From positions 851,501-915,500 of the forward strand of contig NZ_CP072648.1 in the NCBI RefSeq assembly GCF_018304825.1: 64,000 nt of DNA, in the 5' to 3' direction. The notes under the pieces were generated by a model. It ran no database searches and was not told the DNA's origin. It worked only from the letters and a program-made list of their open reading frames with translations. This document shows positions 52,084-61,640 of the stretch, one piece after another. Position numbers and translations under genes: made by a program. The number at the start of each line of letters is the position of its first letter. Position 1 is the first letter of the stretch. Source of the DNA: Chloracidobacterium validum. Lineage in GTDB: Bacteria; Acidobacteriota; Blastocatellia; Chloracidobacteriales; Chloracidobacteriaceae.

Positions 52084-53229
52084 TCATTCGTCGTCGTCGT
52101 CCGTCTCGATGGGCTGCCCATCGCCGTGGCGGTCGCTCAGGGCCACGCGAAAGCCAAGAATGGTGAGCAAGTCTTCACGGTGTAAACCTTCCCGAATCGA
52201 GCACCGGCAGCCATCGGGTGCGGACGACCAAGCGCCCCCACGAATGACGCGGGACTGTCCTGCCTCATCTTGGCGCACACTGCGCACCGGCGCGCCCAGC
52301 GCATGGGTTCCGGTGAGCCGCGGCACATAGGCGTCCAAGCACCACTCCCGAACATTGCCGTGCATGTCGGCCAAACCAAAGGCGTTGAAGCCAAGCGAGC
52401 CGGCCGGCGTTGGTTTGCGGCGCGCGGGCACGGCCGGTTCGTCGCCATAGGGCAGGGAACTATCATAGTTTTCGAGGGTTGGCGCAAGCACCGCACCGTA
52501 GGTAAACATTCCGCTTGTGCCAGCGCGGCAGGCATATTCCCATTCGGCCTCGGTCGGCAGCCGGTATGGGCGTCCGGTCTTTTTCGTGAGCCGCCGGCAG
52601 AACTCGACCGCTTCATCCCACGTGATGCTGTCCACTGGGAGGTCATCGCCTTTGAACTTGGAGGGATCAGGTGGCAGGTCACGCTCAATTTTGGGCCAGC
52701 CAGCTACGACACGCCACTGCGCCTGGGTCACTTCGGTGCGTCCCATGTAAAAACCAAACACCCGCGCCCGGATGGGCGGTTTCTCGTTTTCGTCGGCTTC
52801 GTCGGCCCTGGACGATCCCATGGTGAAACATTCGCCCGGTATGGCGACCAGTTCCAGCGACACTTGGTCGCTGAGTCGTTCTGTGAAGCGCTGGGTTTCT
52901 TTGTTGAGCGTTTCGATAACGTTGCCGCGCGCGTCAAGGCGCGGTGTTTCAAAGGTGAGTGTAGAACGTTGTTCAGTCGGCAAGGTGACGGTGGGCAGCA
53001 GTGGACTGTCGGGGCAAGGCGGTCCGGCGGGCCGGGATGGTTTTCCGCCGCCGCTACTGGTGCGCCGGACGCCACTGTTTTTTTTCTCTCCGGCTTCGAC
53101 GGGTGGCTTGCCCCCGACGCTGGTGCTGCGTTCCTGCGCCCTGGCATCGAAGCCGGCCAGGGACTGCATCAGAAAGACACTCAACATCAGAAGCCGGCAC
53201 CATTGCCACTGCACATTTGACTGGGCCAT
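52084..53229 (-). CDS. Exported SUMF1/formylglycine-generating-enzyme-fold protein
   Basis: 381 residues from the ATG at 53229 with AGGAG a few bases upstream; a frame that begins at 53715 runs through the permease gene and is rejected. A signal peptide (QWCRLLMLSVFLMQSLAGFDARAQ) leads a Gly/Pro/Lys-rich linker. The FGE-sulfatase domain has LVAIPGECFTMGSS, RTEVTQAQW, PVDSITWDEAVEFCRRLTKKTGRPYRLPTEAEWEYACRAG, and MHGNVREWCLD with RVIRGGAWSS. The first catalytic Cys of true formylglycine enzymes is Ser here, so sulfatase activation is unlikely. The tail is DDDDE. No sulfatase is adjacent. Function unknown. Confidence 0.83.
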   Translation of the reverse strand: MAQSNVQWQWCRLLMLSVFLMQSLAGFDARAQERSTSVGGKPPVEAGEKKNSGVRRTSSGGGKPSRPAGPPCPDSPLLPTVTLPTEQRSTLTFETPRLDARGNVIETLNKETQRFTERLSDQVSLELVAIPGECFTMGSSRADEADENEKPPIRARVFGFYMGRTEVTQAQWRVVAGWPKIERDLPPDPSKFKGDDLPVDSITWDEAVEFCRRLTKKTGRPYRLPTEAEWEYACRAGTSGMFTYGAVLAPTLENYDSSLPYGDEPAVPARRKPTPAGSLGFNAFGLADMHGNVREWCLDAYVPRLTGTHALGAPVRSVRQDEAGQSRVIRGGAWSSAPDGCRCSIREGLHREDLLTILGFRVALSDRHGDGQPIETDDDDE

Positions 53230-53399
53230 AACGCTCCTGCTTGTTTCAGGATTGATTTCACACGGTGGCATACCTTGGCTGATGAAGTGTAACAGGCCCT
53301 TGGTTGCCTCCAAACACGACCTTGACTGAAAGCTTGGAGTCCCCAAGGCACAAGTCTGGTGCACCATTGCACCGTGTGTGGGACAACCACGGGCGATGG

Positions 53400-54251
53400 T
53401 CATTGCTCCTGCCGTGGAGCATGCGCATGCCGCATCCGGGCAGCAACGAATACGGCAATGCTTACGCTGCCGATGAGAAGCAGCGTGATGGCCGAACCAA
53501 ACGGCTGATTGCGCTGGAAAAATTGATTCCAGATGACGTTGCCGAGCAAGATGCTTCTCGCGCCACCAAGGAGGTCGGCGACGACGAAATTGCCCAAGCT
53601 GGGGACAAAAACCAGAATGCTGCCGGTCATCAGTCCGGGCCTGGCCAACGGGAAGACGACGTTCCAAAAGGTCGCCCACGGTGTTGCGCCCAGATCGGCT
53701 GCCGCGTCGAGCCATCGCCGGTCGAGTTTATCGAGACTGGAAAGTAGGGGGATGATCATAAAGGGGAGTTCGCCGGCAACCAGTCCGATGAAAACTGCCA
53801 GGTTGTTGTAAAGCAGCGGCAGTGGCTCGCGGATGAGTCCCCAGTTCAGCAGCGCCGTATTGATGACTCCTTCGGTGCGCAGCAAGTGGGTCCAGGCAAA
53901 GGTACGGACGACGAGACTGGTCCACAGCGGCACAACGGTCAGTGTCATCAGGAACGGCTTCCAGCGAGCTGAAACATAAAAGGCAAGAAAGATGGCTACC
54001 GGGTAGCTCAAGAGGATGCAAACTACGGTGACGACGGCAGCCATCCAAAGCGAGCGCCAGTAAATCGCCAGGTAAATCGGCTCTAGGGCCTGTTGGAAGT
54101 TGGCCAGGGTCCAGGTCCAGGCAATGTTGCCGTAGGTTGTCCGACTCGCAAAGGCCTGCCTGGCCACGATGACAAGTGGCAGAAAGCTCAGTAAAAACAG
54201 CCAAATGGTCGCCGGCGCCACCAATCCGGCGCGCCATACCAAACGTTGCAC
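53400..54251 (-). CDS. ABC transporter permease, PotB-like (polyamine type)
   Basis: 283 residues, six hydrophobic segments (about 12-32, 65-90, 100-125, 150-172, 205-225, 255-275). The EAA-type coupling loop is DAAADLGATPWATFWNVVFPLARPG, and FVPSLGNFVVADLLGGARSILLGNVI is characteristic of PotB/PotH spermidine or putrescine permeases. No ATPase, second permease or binding protein of that system lies next to it, so it is an orphan within this window. It starts close to the divergent gene at 54378. Substrate inferred from similarity. Confidence 0.87.
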   Translation of the reverse strand: MQRLVWRAGLVAPATIWLFLLSFLPLVIVARQAFASRTTYGNIAWTWTLANFQQALEPIYLAIYWRSLWMAAVVTVVCILLSYPVAIFLAFYVSARWKPFLMTLTVVPLWTSLVVRTFAWTHLLRTEGVINTALLNWGLIREPLPLLYNNLAVFIGLVAGELPFMIIPLLSSLDKLDRRWLDAAADLGATPWATFWNVVFPLARPGLMTGSILVFVPSLGNFVVADLLGGARSILLGNVIWNQFFQRNQPFGSAITLLLIGSVSIAVFVAARMRHAHAPRQEQ

Positions 54252-54377
54252 GGTTGGCCTCGTTCACCTCGGTTTTGCACATGGGATGTATAGTCCAGTG
54301 ACATTATGCTTTTGGCGCTCGTTTGAAAAGCCCGACCTACCCAAGCGCTGGCTTTGGGACGTTTCGGAAGCCGACCC

Positions 54378-55907
54378 ATGCCCATCGTTGCTGATCTTGC
54401 AGCCGATCTCCACGCTCTGACAGTGGAGCTTACCGCACTTGAGGCGGCCGGTGGTCCGCTCTGGGTTCAAGCCCTGACGCCAACTAGCGTGACCGGCGGG
54501 GCTTACGAGGTAGCCTTTGCCGTGAGTTATGGAAAGCTGACCGTGACATACTGGGCTGCCCACGGCTCGGCCTGCTGGCGCGTCGAGTGTTATCACTTCT
54601 GGGGCGACCGCCTTGAACTGGACGTTTCACGGCGGCTTGGCGGCGAACATGGACGCCTCATCATCGCGCCTCTGTCTGCGCCTGCCTCAACGATGAAGGC
54701 CGCACCAGACGCGACACAGTGGCGGCAGTTCGTTCGGAACTGGTTGCCGCGGCTGCTCCCACCGGGCGCGTTGGTGAAAAGGGTCAGGCAACGGCCCGGG
54801 CCGGTCGTTGGGTGGCAAGCATCCCACACTGACGCCACATGGCTGATCTTGACAACCTCGCATCCAGATGAATTGGCTGTCCGTCAGCTCCTGGGGCAAG
54901 CATTACAGGCGCTCGGTATGCTTCCGACTGCAACCTGTCTGTGCCTGGTGCTGCCGCCCGGCGCATTCACCCAGGCCGCGCCTTTTCTGTCATTGCTGAC
55001 CCTGCCGCAACTGCGCCTCTATGAAGCCACGGCTGACTGGTCGAGCTTACGCCAGGCAGCGGTCGGACATCAGTTGCCGCTGGTCACGGAACCCATCCGC
55101 CGGTGGCAACATATTCCGCCCACAGAAGCTGAACTTGACGAACTCCGTACATGGTTTGGCGACGCCTTGGCGTCGCACTGCGAGGTCGTCCCGGTTGGGA
55201 CAAGCATCTTATCTGTCCGGTGGTATGGCTTGGCGTGCGCTCGATTACGACGTGCCACACCGGAGAGCCGTTCACCGGCGCTGCGCTTCGGTCTGACAAC
55301 GCTGGGCGAGCCGGAGCGTCCGCTCACGAGCCGGAATCGGGCTGACTTTCAGGCACTTCTGGCCGCGCTGGCGCGCTACCGTAGCCCGGCGGCGCGTGAG
55401 GTTCACCATCCGCTCTATCGGGCGCACCCGGAACGCTGGCTGGATGTCGTCATTCGGCGCAACCTGCCCGTCGTTGATGATGCCTTGGAACCGGCGCACA
55501 TCTGGGGGCAATCCCCACATTTCGGCCGCGATGCCGTTGGACTGGCGGACTTTGTGACGCTGACCCGCGGCGGGCAGTTGGCCGTTGTGGAACTCAAGGC
55601 CGTTGCCGACCCAGACCTGATCTGGCAGGGCTTGACATACTGGCTACATGCCGTCCATCACTGGCGGCAGGGGGATTTTGTGCGGCGGGGCTATTTCACG
55701 ACGGCACAGCTTGACCGGCGTGCTTTGCCACGGCTCTACTTGATTGCGCCAACGCTGAGGTTTCACCCGGTCGTCCGGGCCGTGGCGCGCCGGTTGAATC
55801 AGACCGTACCGCTGACGCTGATCGGCATCAATGAGCGATGGCGACGGTCGTTACGGGTTGCCTTCCGAGAAGACTTTGGCCCCGTGGATAGCAAGTCACC
55901 AGAATAG
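54378..55907 (+). CDS. Unknown protein with C-terminal PD-(D/E)XK nuclease-like domain
   Basis: 509 residues from the ATG at 54378; an in-frame TTG at 54354 adds eight. The N-terminal 330 residues show no family I know. The C-terminal part has HPERWLDVVIRRN, then DAVGLADFVTLTRGGQLAVVELKAVADPDLIWQGLTYWLHAVHHW, the Asp...(Glu)xLys and Gln...Tyr pattern of PD-(D/E)XK nucleases (VELKA as the core motif). It may cut DNA or be an inactive relative. No methylase or defence gene is adjacent. Cytoplasmic, with no signal or membrane segment. Confidence 0.65.
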   Translation: MPIVADLAADLHALTVELTALEAAGGPLWVQALTPTSVTGGAYEVAFAVSYGKLTVTYWAAHGSACWRVECYHFWGDRLELDVSRRLGGEHGRLIIAPLSAPASTMKAAPDATQWRQFVRNWLPRLLPPGALVKRVRQRPGPVVGWQASHTDATWLILTTSHPDELAVRQLLGQALQALGMLPTATCLCLVLPPGAFTQAAPFLSLLTLPQLRLYEATADWSSLRQAAVGHQLPLVTEPIRRWQHIPPTEAELDELRTWFGDALASHCEVVPVGTSILSVRWYGLACARLRRATPESRSPALRFGLTTLGEPERPLTSRNRADFQALLAALARYRSPAAREVHHPLYRAHPERWLDVVIRRNLPVVDDALEPAHIWGQSPHFGRDAVGLADFVTLTRGGQLAVVELKAVADPDLIWQGLTYWLHAVHHWRQGDFVRRGYFTTAQLDRRALPRLYLIAPTLRFHPVVRAVARRLNQTVPLTLIGINERWRRSLRVAFREDFGPVDSKSPE

Positions 55908-56119
55908 GTCACTTTTCACGGCCAGGCGTCCCGTGGCGGATGCCAACGATGGCGAACCGCCGGCGCTGGCAAAACCCGTCACCACAAGGCCTGCTCCTGG
56001 TGGGCGAGGGTATGAACTGCGGGAGAGGTTGAGACCGAGACACGCTTTTGAAAACGGCTCGAATCACTGAAAACTACAAAACGAGCCACGAATTTTTCGA
56101 ATCTTTGGCAGCCGCGACA

Positions 56120-56755
56120 ATGCAACTTCATTTCCCAACCTGGCAACTGCCTCCGGTGTACCCCATTACGTCCCCAAGCGTGGGTCATTCACTCCCGGCG
56201 TTGGTGGATGCGCTCATGGCCGGCGGCGCAACGCTGATTCAGCTTCGGGATAAACACGCTGACGCTCGAACGCTCTACGAAGCCGTGTGCGCTGTGTTGG
56301 CGCTGGCGCGGCCGCGTGGCGTGCGGGTGATTGTCAATGACCGAGTTGACATAGCCTATGCGGCCGGGGCCGACGGCGTCCACCTTGGGCAGGACGACCT
56401 CGACCCACGGGCCGCGCGTGCGCTGTTGGGACCATCGGCCGTGATTGGCTATTCGACGCACAACGTCGCGCAGGCGGTGGCCGCCGAACAGTTGCCGGTG
56501 GACTACATCGCCATCGGACCGGTTTTTGAAACGCAGACGAAAGCGAACCCCGATCCGATTGTTGGACTCGATGGCGTGCGGCGCGTTCGCGCCGTGACGA
56601 CCAAACCGTTGGTTGCCATCGGCGGCATTGACGACCGAAGCCTGACGGATGTTCGTGCGGCCGGGGCCGATGCGGTGGCGCTCATTTCGACGCTATATAT
56701 CGCCCCTGACGCCATCCCGGAACGAATGGCCGCGCTGCTCGCCCTGGCCGGCTGA
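56120..56755 (+). CDS. thiE: Thiamine phosphate synthase
   Basis: 211 residues from the ATG at 56120; an upstream TTG at 56048 would add 24 residues that do not fit. The TIM barrel motifs are clear: LIQLRDKHADARTLYE (pyrophosphate), VIVNDRVDIAYAAGADGVHLGQDDL, IGYSTHN, YIAIGPVFETQTK and VAIGGI. It joins HMP-PP and thiazole phosphate to thiamine phosphate. No other thi gene is adjacent. The 212-base gap upstream was searched for a TPP riboswitch and none was recognised. Convergent with galE. Confidence 0.93.
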   Translation: MQLHFPTWQLPPVYPITSPSVGHSLPALVDALMAGGATLIQLRDKHADARTLYEAVCAVLALARPRGVRVIVNDRVDIAYAAGADGVHLGQDDLDPRAARALLGPSAVIGYSTHNVAQAVAAEQLPVDYIAIGPVFETQTKANPDPIVGLDGVRRVRAVTTKPLVAIGGIDDRSLTDVRAAGADAVALISTLYIAPDAIPERMAALLALAG

Positions 56756-56771
56756 CGACTTGGCCGGTCAG

Positions 56772-57773
56772 CTATCGGCGTGCAGGTTCGGTTTTGGGAT
56801 AGCCCTCTGGGTAGCGGCCATGCCATCGCCAGGCGGACGCTATGATTTGCTCCAGACCAGAATGCGCGGGCTGCCAAGCCAAGTACGCTTGGGCTGCGCG
56901 TGGATCGGCAATCAGTTGCGGCGGGTCGCCGTCCCGCCGCGCGCCCAGGCGGATTGGAATCGGATGACCTGTCACGTGCCGGGCCATTTCGATGACTTCC
57001 AACACTGAATATCCCCGTCCGGTTCCCAGATTCAGGAAGGCGGACGATCTGCCATCCAAAAGCGCATCGAGCGCGGCGATGTGGGCAGCCGCCAGATCGC
57101 GAACGTGGATGTAGTCTCGGATGGCTGTGCCATCCGGTGTCGGATAGTCCTGCCCATAGACGGTCACGGCTTCGGTCTTTCCCTGGGCGACGCGCAAGAT
57201 GTTGGGAATGAGGTGGGTTTCCGGTTCGTGGTCCTCGCCATGCACGGTTGTCGCTCCGGCGGCGTTGAAGTAGCGCAGCGCCACAAACCGAAGCCCATAG
57301 GCCTGGTCGTAATCCGCCAGCATGCGCTCCGCGAAGAGTTTCGACCAGCCATAGGGCGTAATGGGCTGTTGAGGATGGTCTTCGGCAATCGGTATGCGCT
57401 GCGGCAAGCCGTACGTCGCGCAGGTCGAGGAAAAAACAAAGCGCCGGATGCCAGCTTCCCGAAGCGTATCGAGCAAGACCTGGCACTGGTGGACGTTGTT
57501 GTCGTAGTAACGGGCTGGATGGGTGACCGATTCCGGGACAAGCGCCAGCGCCGCAAAATGAATGCAGGCGGTGATGTCGCGTTCGCGTAGAATGCGGCGG
57601 ACAAGGTCGCGGTCGCCGATGTCGCCGACGTAGAGTGGAATGGTCTCCGGGACGGCCGCCCGGTGGCCGCGGGAGAGATTATCCAGAACAACAACCGGGC
57701 GTCCGGCTTCGTGGAGTTGCTCGATGGTAACGCTGCCAATGTAGCCGGCGCCACCGGTGACTAAAATCGTCAT
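56772..57773 (-). CDS. galE: UDP-glucose 4-epimerase
   Basis: 333 residues. The Rossmann motif [14 protein letters not shown] is at the start, and [12 protein letters not shown] supplies the Ser/Thr. The catalytic YxxxK lies in [15 protein letters not shown] near 150, and [26 protein letters not shown] with [19 protein letters not shown] completes the GalE signature. It interconverts UDP-glucose and UDP-galactose, supplying polysaccharide precursors. It converges on thiE and is divergent from the RNase H gene. Confidence 0.95.
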   Translation of the reverse strand: MTILVTGGAGYIGSVTIEQLHEAGRPVVVLDNLSRGHRAAVPETIPLYVGDIGDRDLVRRILRERDITACIHFAALALVPESVTHPARYYDNNVHQCQVLLDTLREAGIRRFVFSSTCATYGLPQRIPIAEDHPQQPITPYGWSKLFAERMLADYDQAYGLRFVALRYFNAAGATTVHGEDHEPETHLIPNILRVAQGKTEAVTVYGQDYPTPDGTAIRDYIHVRDLAAAHIAALDALLDGRSSAFLNLGTGRGYSVLEVIEMARHVTGHPIPIRLGARRDGDPPQLIADPRAAQAYLAWQPAHSGLEQIIASAWRWHGRYPEGYPKTEPARR

Positions 57774-57890
57774 GGATGTGTTGGGTCAGTGAGGTTTCAC
57801 CGCCTGGCTCGAACCTGTTGTCAGCCGATGTGCGGTCAGCCTATCTTGCCGTTCCGCGTCAGGAACGACAAGTCGGTTGCAAGGTCAAGT

Positions 57891-58364
57891 ATGGCAACGC
57901 TTCCAGAAGTTTACATCGTGTGCGACGGCTCCAGTCTGGGTAATGGGCGTGAAGCGCCGGCCGCGGCGGCGGCAGCCCTGTTGGAGCATGCCGGCCGGAA
58001 TGGACTGACACGCAAGCTGGTTGTCGAATACCTTGGCCCGGCCACGAACCAACAGGCTGAAATTGTCGCGGCCTGCCTGGGGCTGGAGTCTTTATCGCGT
58101 CCCTGCCACGTCGAATTGGTTACAGATTCGCGCTACGTCGTTGAGACCATGAAGGGCAAATTTCGCCGCCGCGCCAACCATGCGTTTTGGGAACGGCTTG
58201 ACCGGGCGGCTGCGCCGCATCGCGTTACTTGGCAGTGGACCCGCGGCCATGCCGGTCATCCAGCACAGGAAATTTGTGACAAGGCCGCGCGCCATACGGC
58301 CGAATGCCGTGGCCGCGACGAATCCTTCTTGCAGCAGTTGCTGGCTACGCTGCCAAACCACTAA
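57891..58364 (+). CDS. rnhA: Ribonuclease HI
   Basis: 157 residues from the ATG at 57891 with AAGGT upstream; a longer frame from 57789 adds 34 residues without resemblance. The four acidic ligands are present: YIVCDGSS, TNQQAEIVAACLGLE, LVTDSRYVVE and AQEICDKAAR, with WQWTRGHAGH before the last. It removes RNA from RNA-DNA hybrids. The histidine phosphatase gene starts four bases after its stop, so the two are cotranscribed. Confidence 0.93.
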   Translation: MATLPEVYIVCDGSSLGNGREAPAAAAAALLEHAGRNGLTRKLVVEYLGPATNQQAEIVAACLGLESLSRPCHVELVTDSRYVVETMKGKFRRRANHAFWERLDRAAAPHRVTWQWTRGHAGHPAQEICDKAARHTAECRGRDESFLQQLLATLPNH

Positions 58365-58368
58365 CGAG

Positions 58369-58998
58369 ATGCCCACGATTTGGCTTCTGCTTCGGCATGG
58401 CAAGACCGACAACCCTGAGCAGCGTTGTTATGGTTGGCGTGACGTGCCACTGCATCCCGACGGTCAGGCGCAAATGCAGCAGTGCGCCGCCAAGCTACAA
58501 GCTGTCAGGCTTGCCGCCATTGCAACCAGCGACTTGGTCCGCGCGCGCGACAGCGCGCGCTACTTTGCCCTTCCACGGTCACTCGACGTCCAGGTGTTTG
58601 CGGCGCTCCGCGAAATTGACTTCGGCCAGATTGAAGGGCTGACATTTCGTGATGTCGAAGAACATTACCCGGTCACGGCGCGGGAGTGGGTAGCGGCTCC
58701 GGCCGCCGTGCGTTTTCCCGGTGGCGAGTGCTTTGCCGACGTGCGTGCGCGCGTCATCCCGTGGGCAAGGAACTGGCTTCGGGACTGGGAACAGCAAACG
58801 ACACTCCTGGTCATCCACAGTGGCACCATGCGGGCCCTACTCCAGTGGATGACCGGTTGCGAGCCACATGCCACGCTCATGGTCAAGATCGGCTATGGCG
58901 ACATCCTGCGCTGTACCCAGGAACACCTAGACGCCCCCTGGCAACTCGAAGCCATGCCCTACGGCGCGACGGCCTTCACGTCCGTCGCGCTTGAATAG
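58369..58998 (+). CDS. Histidine phosphatase family protein (phosphoglycerate mutase-like)
   Basis: 209 residues from the ATG at 58369, four bases after rnhA. LLLRHGKTDNPEQRCYGWRDVPLHPDGQAQM carries the RHG phosphohistidine, IATSDLVRARDSARYFA and REIDFGQIEGLTFRDVEEHYP follow, and LLVIHSGTMRALLQWM carries the second His. The layout is that of CobC/GpmB-like phosphatases. No cobalamin genes are near, so the substrate is open. In some bacteria an RNase H domain and such a phosphatase are fused in one protein; here the two adjacent genes reproduce that pairing. Confidence 0.9.
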   Translation: MPTIWLLLRHGKTDNPEQRCYGWRDVPLHPDGQAQMQQCAAKLQAVRLAAIATSDLVRARDSARYFALPRSLDVQVFAALREIDFGQIEGLTFRDVEEHYPVTAREWVAAPAAVRFPGGECFADVRARVIPWARNWLRDWEQQTTLLVIHSGTMRALLQWMTGCEPHATLMVKIGYGDILRCTQEHLDAPWQLEAMPYGATAFTSVALE

Positions 58999-59010
58999 CC
59001 GGGCTTTGGG

Positions 59011-59874
59011 TTAGCTCTGGGCGGGGGTTAAGCCCTGGGCGGCTGCCCACGCCGCAAAGGACTGTTCGAGTTCGTCAAAGGAAGCAATCTCAAAGAGTTG
59101 TTCCTGCATGTGGTGGATTTCAACCGGCGTTTCGGTCACCTGCTCAATGTCGAAGGGGATTTTTTTCACGCGGTCAGAGAGCGCGTATTCGATTTCCCCA
59201 ACCGATGAGCTGATGCCGGCACCGTAGATTTTGGTCAGGCCGGGATCACGGTCACGACCGGCATGCGCCGTCGGGTTGATCAGTCCAAATTCAACGGTGT
59301 ACCAGTAGATGCGCCCTAGTTTGAGTGTATCCGCTTCGTTACGGGCATGGATGCCGGCCAGCCCAAACTTGTGGAAAAACGAGGCAAATCGAGGATTGGT
59401 GATCATGGGCAAGTGGCCCATGAGATCGTGGAACATGTCCGGCGCCGGCGTGTATTCCAGCTCGGTTGGATGCCGCAGAAAGTCAGTGCACGGAAAAAGC
59501 TGCTGCGCCAGCAGCAAAAAGAAGGTCGCCTCTGGAACGTAGCCTTCCACCCGTACGCACTGCCAGCCGGTGCAGGCGCGCAGCCGCTCGCTCAAGTCGG
59601 CCAGGTGCGGCACCCGTTCTCGTTCGTAGCGGAGCTTGTCACGCCCGGCGAGGTATTCGTCGCAAACGCGCCCCAGAATCGCTGCCGCCTGTCGGTCGTA
59701 TAGCCGCCGCCAAGTTTCATGCTGAACCGGCGCATAGACCGGCGGCCGAATATCACGCCCAATCGTGCCTTCTGGGGATGGACTCGGCGCAAGGGGAGGC
59801 GATGGTTTCGCCTTGAAGACGACTTCCGTGGAGAGCTTCTGAGGAAGGGGTTGGAGGACCGCTGTTGCCGACAT
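59011..59874 (-). CDS. phhA: Phenylalanine 4-monooxygenase
   Basis: 287 residues from the ATG at 59874 with AAGGAGAG upstream; a longer frame from 59982 is rejected. After about 40 linker residues, the aromatic amino acid hydroxylase core has the iron ligands in DMFHDLMGHLPM (two His) and YWYTVEFGLI (Glu), with FPCTDFLRHPTELEYTPAPD before them and YGAGISSSVGEIEYAL after. It uses tetrahydropterin and oxygen to convert Phe to Tyr. No pterin dehydratase gene is adjacent. Confidence 0.95.
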   Translation of the reverse strand: MSATAVLQPLPQKLSTEVVFKAKPSPPLAPSPSPEGTIGRDIRPPVYAPVQHETWRRLYDRQAAAILGRVCDEYLAGRDKLRYERERVPHLADLSERLRACTGWQCVRVEGYVPEATFFLLLAQQLFPCTDFLRHPTELEYTPAPDMFHDLMGHLPMITNPRFASFFHKFGLAGIHARNEADTLKLGRIYWYTVEFGLINPTAHAGRDRDPGLTKIYGAGISSSVGEIEYALSDRVKKIPFDIEQVTETPVEIHHMQEQLFEIASFDELEQSFAAWAAAQGLTPAQS

Positions 59875-60054
59875 CGTACGCTCTCCTTTCCATGCAAGGG
59901 TGTGACTTGGGGACGCCAGCCAAACGCTACCGAAGGATGGCGTTAAGACCAACGGCCACCCGCCATAAGTCGTCCCAACCAATTAGTAACGCTGCGTCCT
60001 GGCAAATGTGCCCAGAAAAATAGCCCGAAAAGACACCCTTAGAAAAATCTGCCC

Positions 60055-60088
60055 AAAAGAAACGCGCCTGCCAAAAGCGCAGGCGCGT
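60055..60088 (-). terminator. Intrinsic terminator of the Rieske-cytochrome b operon
   Basis: On the minus strand ACGCGCCTGC (60088-60079) pairs with GCAGGCGCGT (60071-60062), a perfect 10-bp GC-rich stem followed by TTCTTTTGG. It lies 25 bases beyond the cytochrome b stop. Confidence 0.75.
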
Positions 60089-60113
60089 CAGCTCTGGGTA
60101 TGTCGGCTAGAAA

Positions 60114-61544
60114 CTACTTGAGGGTGTGAATCCACTCAGCAATTGCCGCCCGTTCTGCCGCCGAGACTTGTGGCATCGGCGGCATCTTGGAGGCGTCATA
60201 GGCAGATGGATTCTCAATCAGCCCGGCAATCTCTTCTTTGCTCCGTCCTGGCTTTTTGGCGATGCCAACCAGCTTTGGCCCAGCCGGACCGCCGGCACCA
60301 TTTTCACCATGACAAACGGCGCAATTCTTGACGAAAGCTTCGGGTGGTGGCGCGACGGCAAGTGACTTTTGGCTCGTGTCTTTTGGCTCAAACGGCTCTT
60401 TCAAGAAACGTGCGCCTTCTTCCTCCTGTGCCTTGAGCTGGGCAGCAAAGTTCTGGTTGTCGTCCTGCTTGGCCAGCAGGTGAAGCGCGCCAATCGCCAC
60501 CAGCAAAGCCAGCGTGCCCAACATAACAAAGGGACGCTTGAGCGGATGCCGTTCTGGATTCCGGTCAAGGAAGGGGAGGAACGTGATGATGGCCATAACG
60601 ATGCCCGGAATGATCAACGAACCAATGATGGCAGTTGAGCCGGGGAAATACTTCAAAAGCTGGAACAGAAAAAGGAAGTACCACTCCGGTCGCGCAACAT
60701 ATTGCGTTTGCGACGGGTCAGCCTTTGGTTCAAGTGGCGCAAGGGTTGCGAAGGAAAGGTAAGCCAGGATGGCGAAGACCACCAATGAAAAGACGGCATC
60801 CTTGAAGACCTGTCCCGGCCAAAAAGGCTCAACCTTGAACATGGCTTCCTGTTCCGTCATGTTGAATGGACCCGCCGGCTGCGCTTTGCGGAACAAGTAA
60901 AGGTGAGCAGCAATCCCGCCGGCCGTCAGTGCCGGGAGCAGAAATACGTGAACCATGAAGAAGCGTGAAATGGTAATCGTACCCATCTCTGTTCCACCGA
61001 TGATGATGCGCTTGATCATGTCCCCGAAGATGGGTACCTCACTGGCGATGCCTACCGTAACAACCGTCCCGTAGTACGCTTTCATGTCCCACGGCAACAG
61101 ATAGCCGGACAGTGAAAACGCCAAAACGAGTTGAAATAATCCAGCCCCCACTAACCAAAGCAGTTCACGCTTTTGCTTGTATGCACCCCAAATGACGATT
61201 TGGAGAATATGCAGCACCACCATGATAACCATGGCACTGGAACCGTAGTGGTGCATGCCACGCATGAAGGCTCCGAAAGGAACTTCCTTCATGATGTATT
61301 CAACCGATTTGTGCGCATCTTCAGCGCTCGGCACGTAATACATCGCTAGGAAAACGCCAGTGATGGATTGCAGCGCAAAGATAAAAAGCAATGCGCTGCC
61401 AAAAGCGTAGGCATACTTCGTGCCACCTGGAATCGGTTCGTCAAGCAACTCGTGCATGATTTCACTGATGCCAGCGCGCTCATCAACCCAATCGTAGATT
61501 TTTCCTAGCGTACCGTTGAACTGTGGAATTGCCGGAGAAGCCAT
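60114..61544 (-). CDS. Cytochrome b (b6/subunit IV-type, full length) fused to a C-terminal cytochrome c domain
   Basis: 476 residues with AAAGG before the ATG. Residues about 1-230 form the b6-like part with heme His pairs in MHHYGSSAMVIMVVLH and MVHVFLLPALTAGGIAAHLY. About 250-370 is the subunit IV-like part with the quinol-site motif RPEWYFLFLFQ. About 370-476 adds a mono-heme cytochrome c (CAVCHGENGAGGPAG, with Met ligand near MPPMP) after a charged linker. It oxidises quinol in the membrane and passes electrons through the Rieske protein; the fused c domain probably replaces a separate cytochrome. It follows the Rieske gene by 119 bases. Confidence 0.93.
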   Translation of the reverse strand: MASPAIPQFNGTLGKIYDWVDERAGISEIMHELLDEPIPGGTKYAYAFGSALLFIFALQSITGVFLAMYYVPSAEDAHKSVEYIMKEVPFGAFMRGMHHYGSSAMVIMVVLHILQIVIWGAYKQKRELLWLVGAGLFQLVLAFSLSGYLLPWDMKAYYGTVVTVGIASEVPIFGDMIKRIIIGGTEMGTITISRFFMVHVFLLPALTAGGIAAHLYLFRKAQPAGPFNMTEQEAMFKVEPFWPGQVFKDAVFSLVVFAILAYLSFATLAPLEPKADPSQTQYVARPEWYFLFLFQLLKYFPGSTAIIGSLIIPGIVMAIITFLPFLDRNPERHPLKRPFVMLGTLALLVAIGALHLLAKQDDNQNFAAQLKAQEEEGARFLKEPFEPKDTSQKSLAVAPPPEAFVKNCAVCHGENGAGGPAGPKLVGIAKKPGRSKEEIAGLIENPSAYDASKMPPMPQVSAAERAAIAEWIHTLK

Positions 61545-61640
61545 AAGAAAACCTTTCTAGCTGAAATTCTTCTAGCTAAACGTCAATATGGATGCCGAGG
61601 CGTGGGGGCTGTCGCCGGCTACGACGGCCAAAGCCGCCGC

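Noticed and set aside
53230-53715. N-terminal extension of the SUMF1-fold gene into the permease gene
   Set aside because: The internal ATG at 53229 has a ribosome site and a signal peptide; the extension overlaps the permease in another frame.
55908-56119. TPP riboswitch before thiE
   Set aside because: The conserved CTGAGA and downstream TPP-element blocks were looked for and not found.
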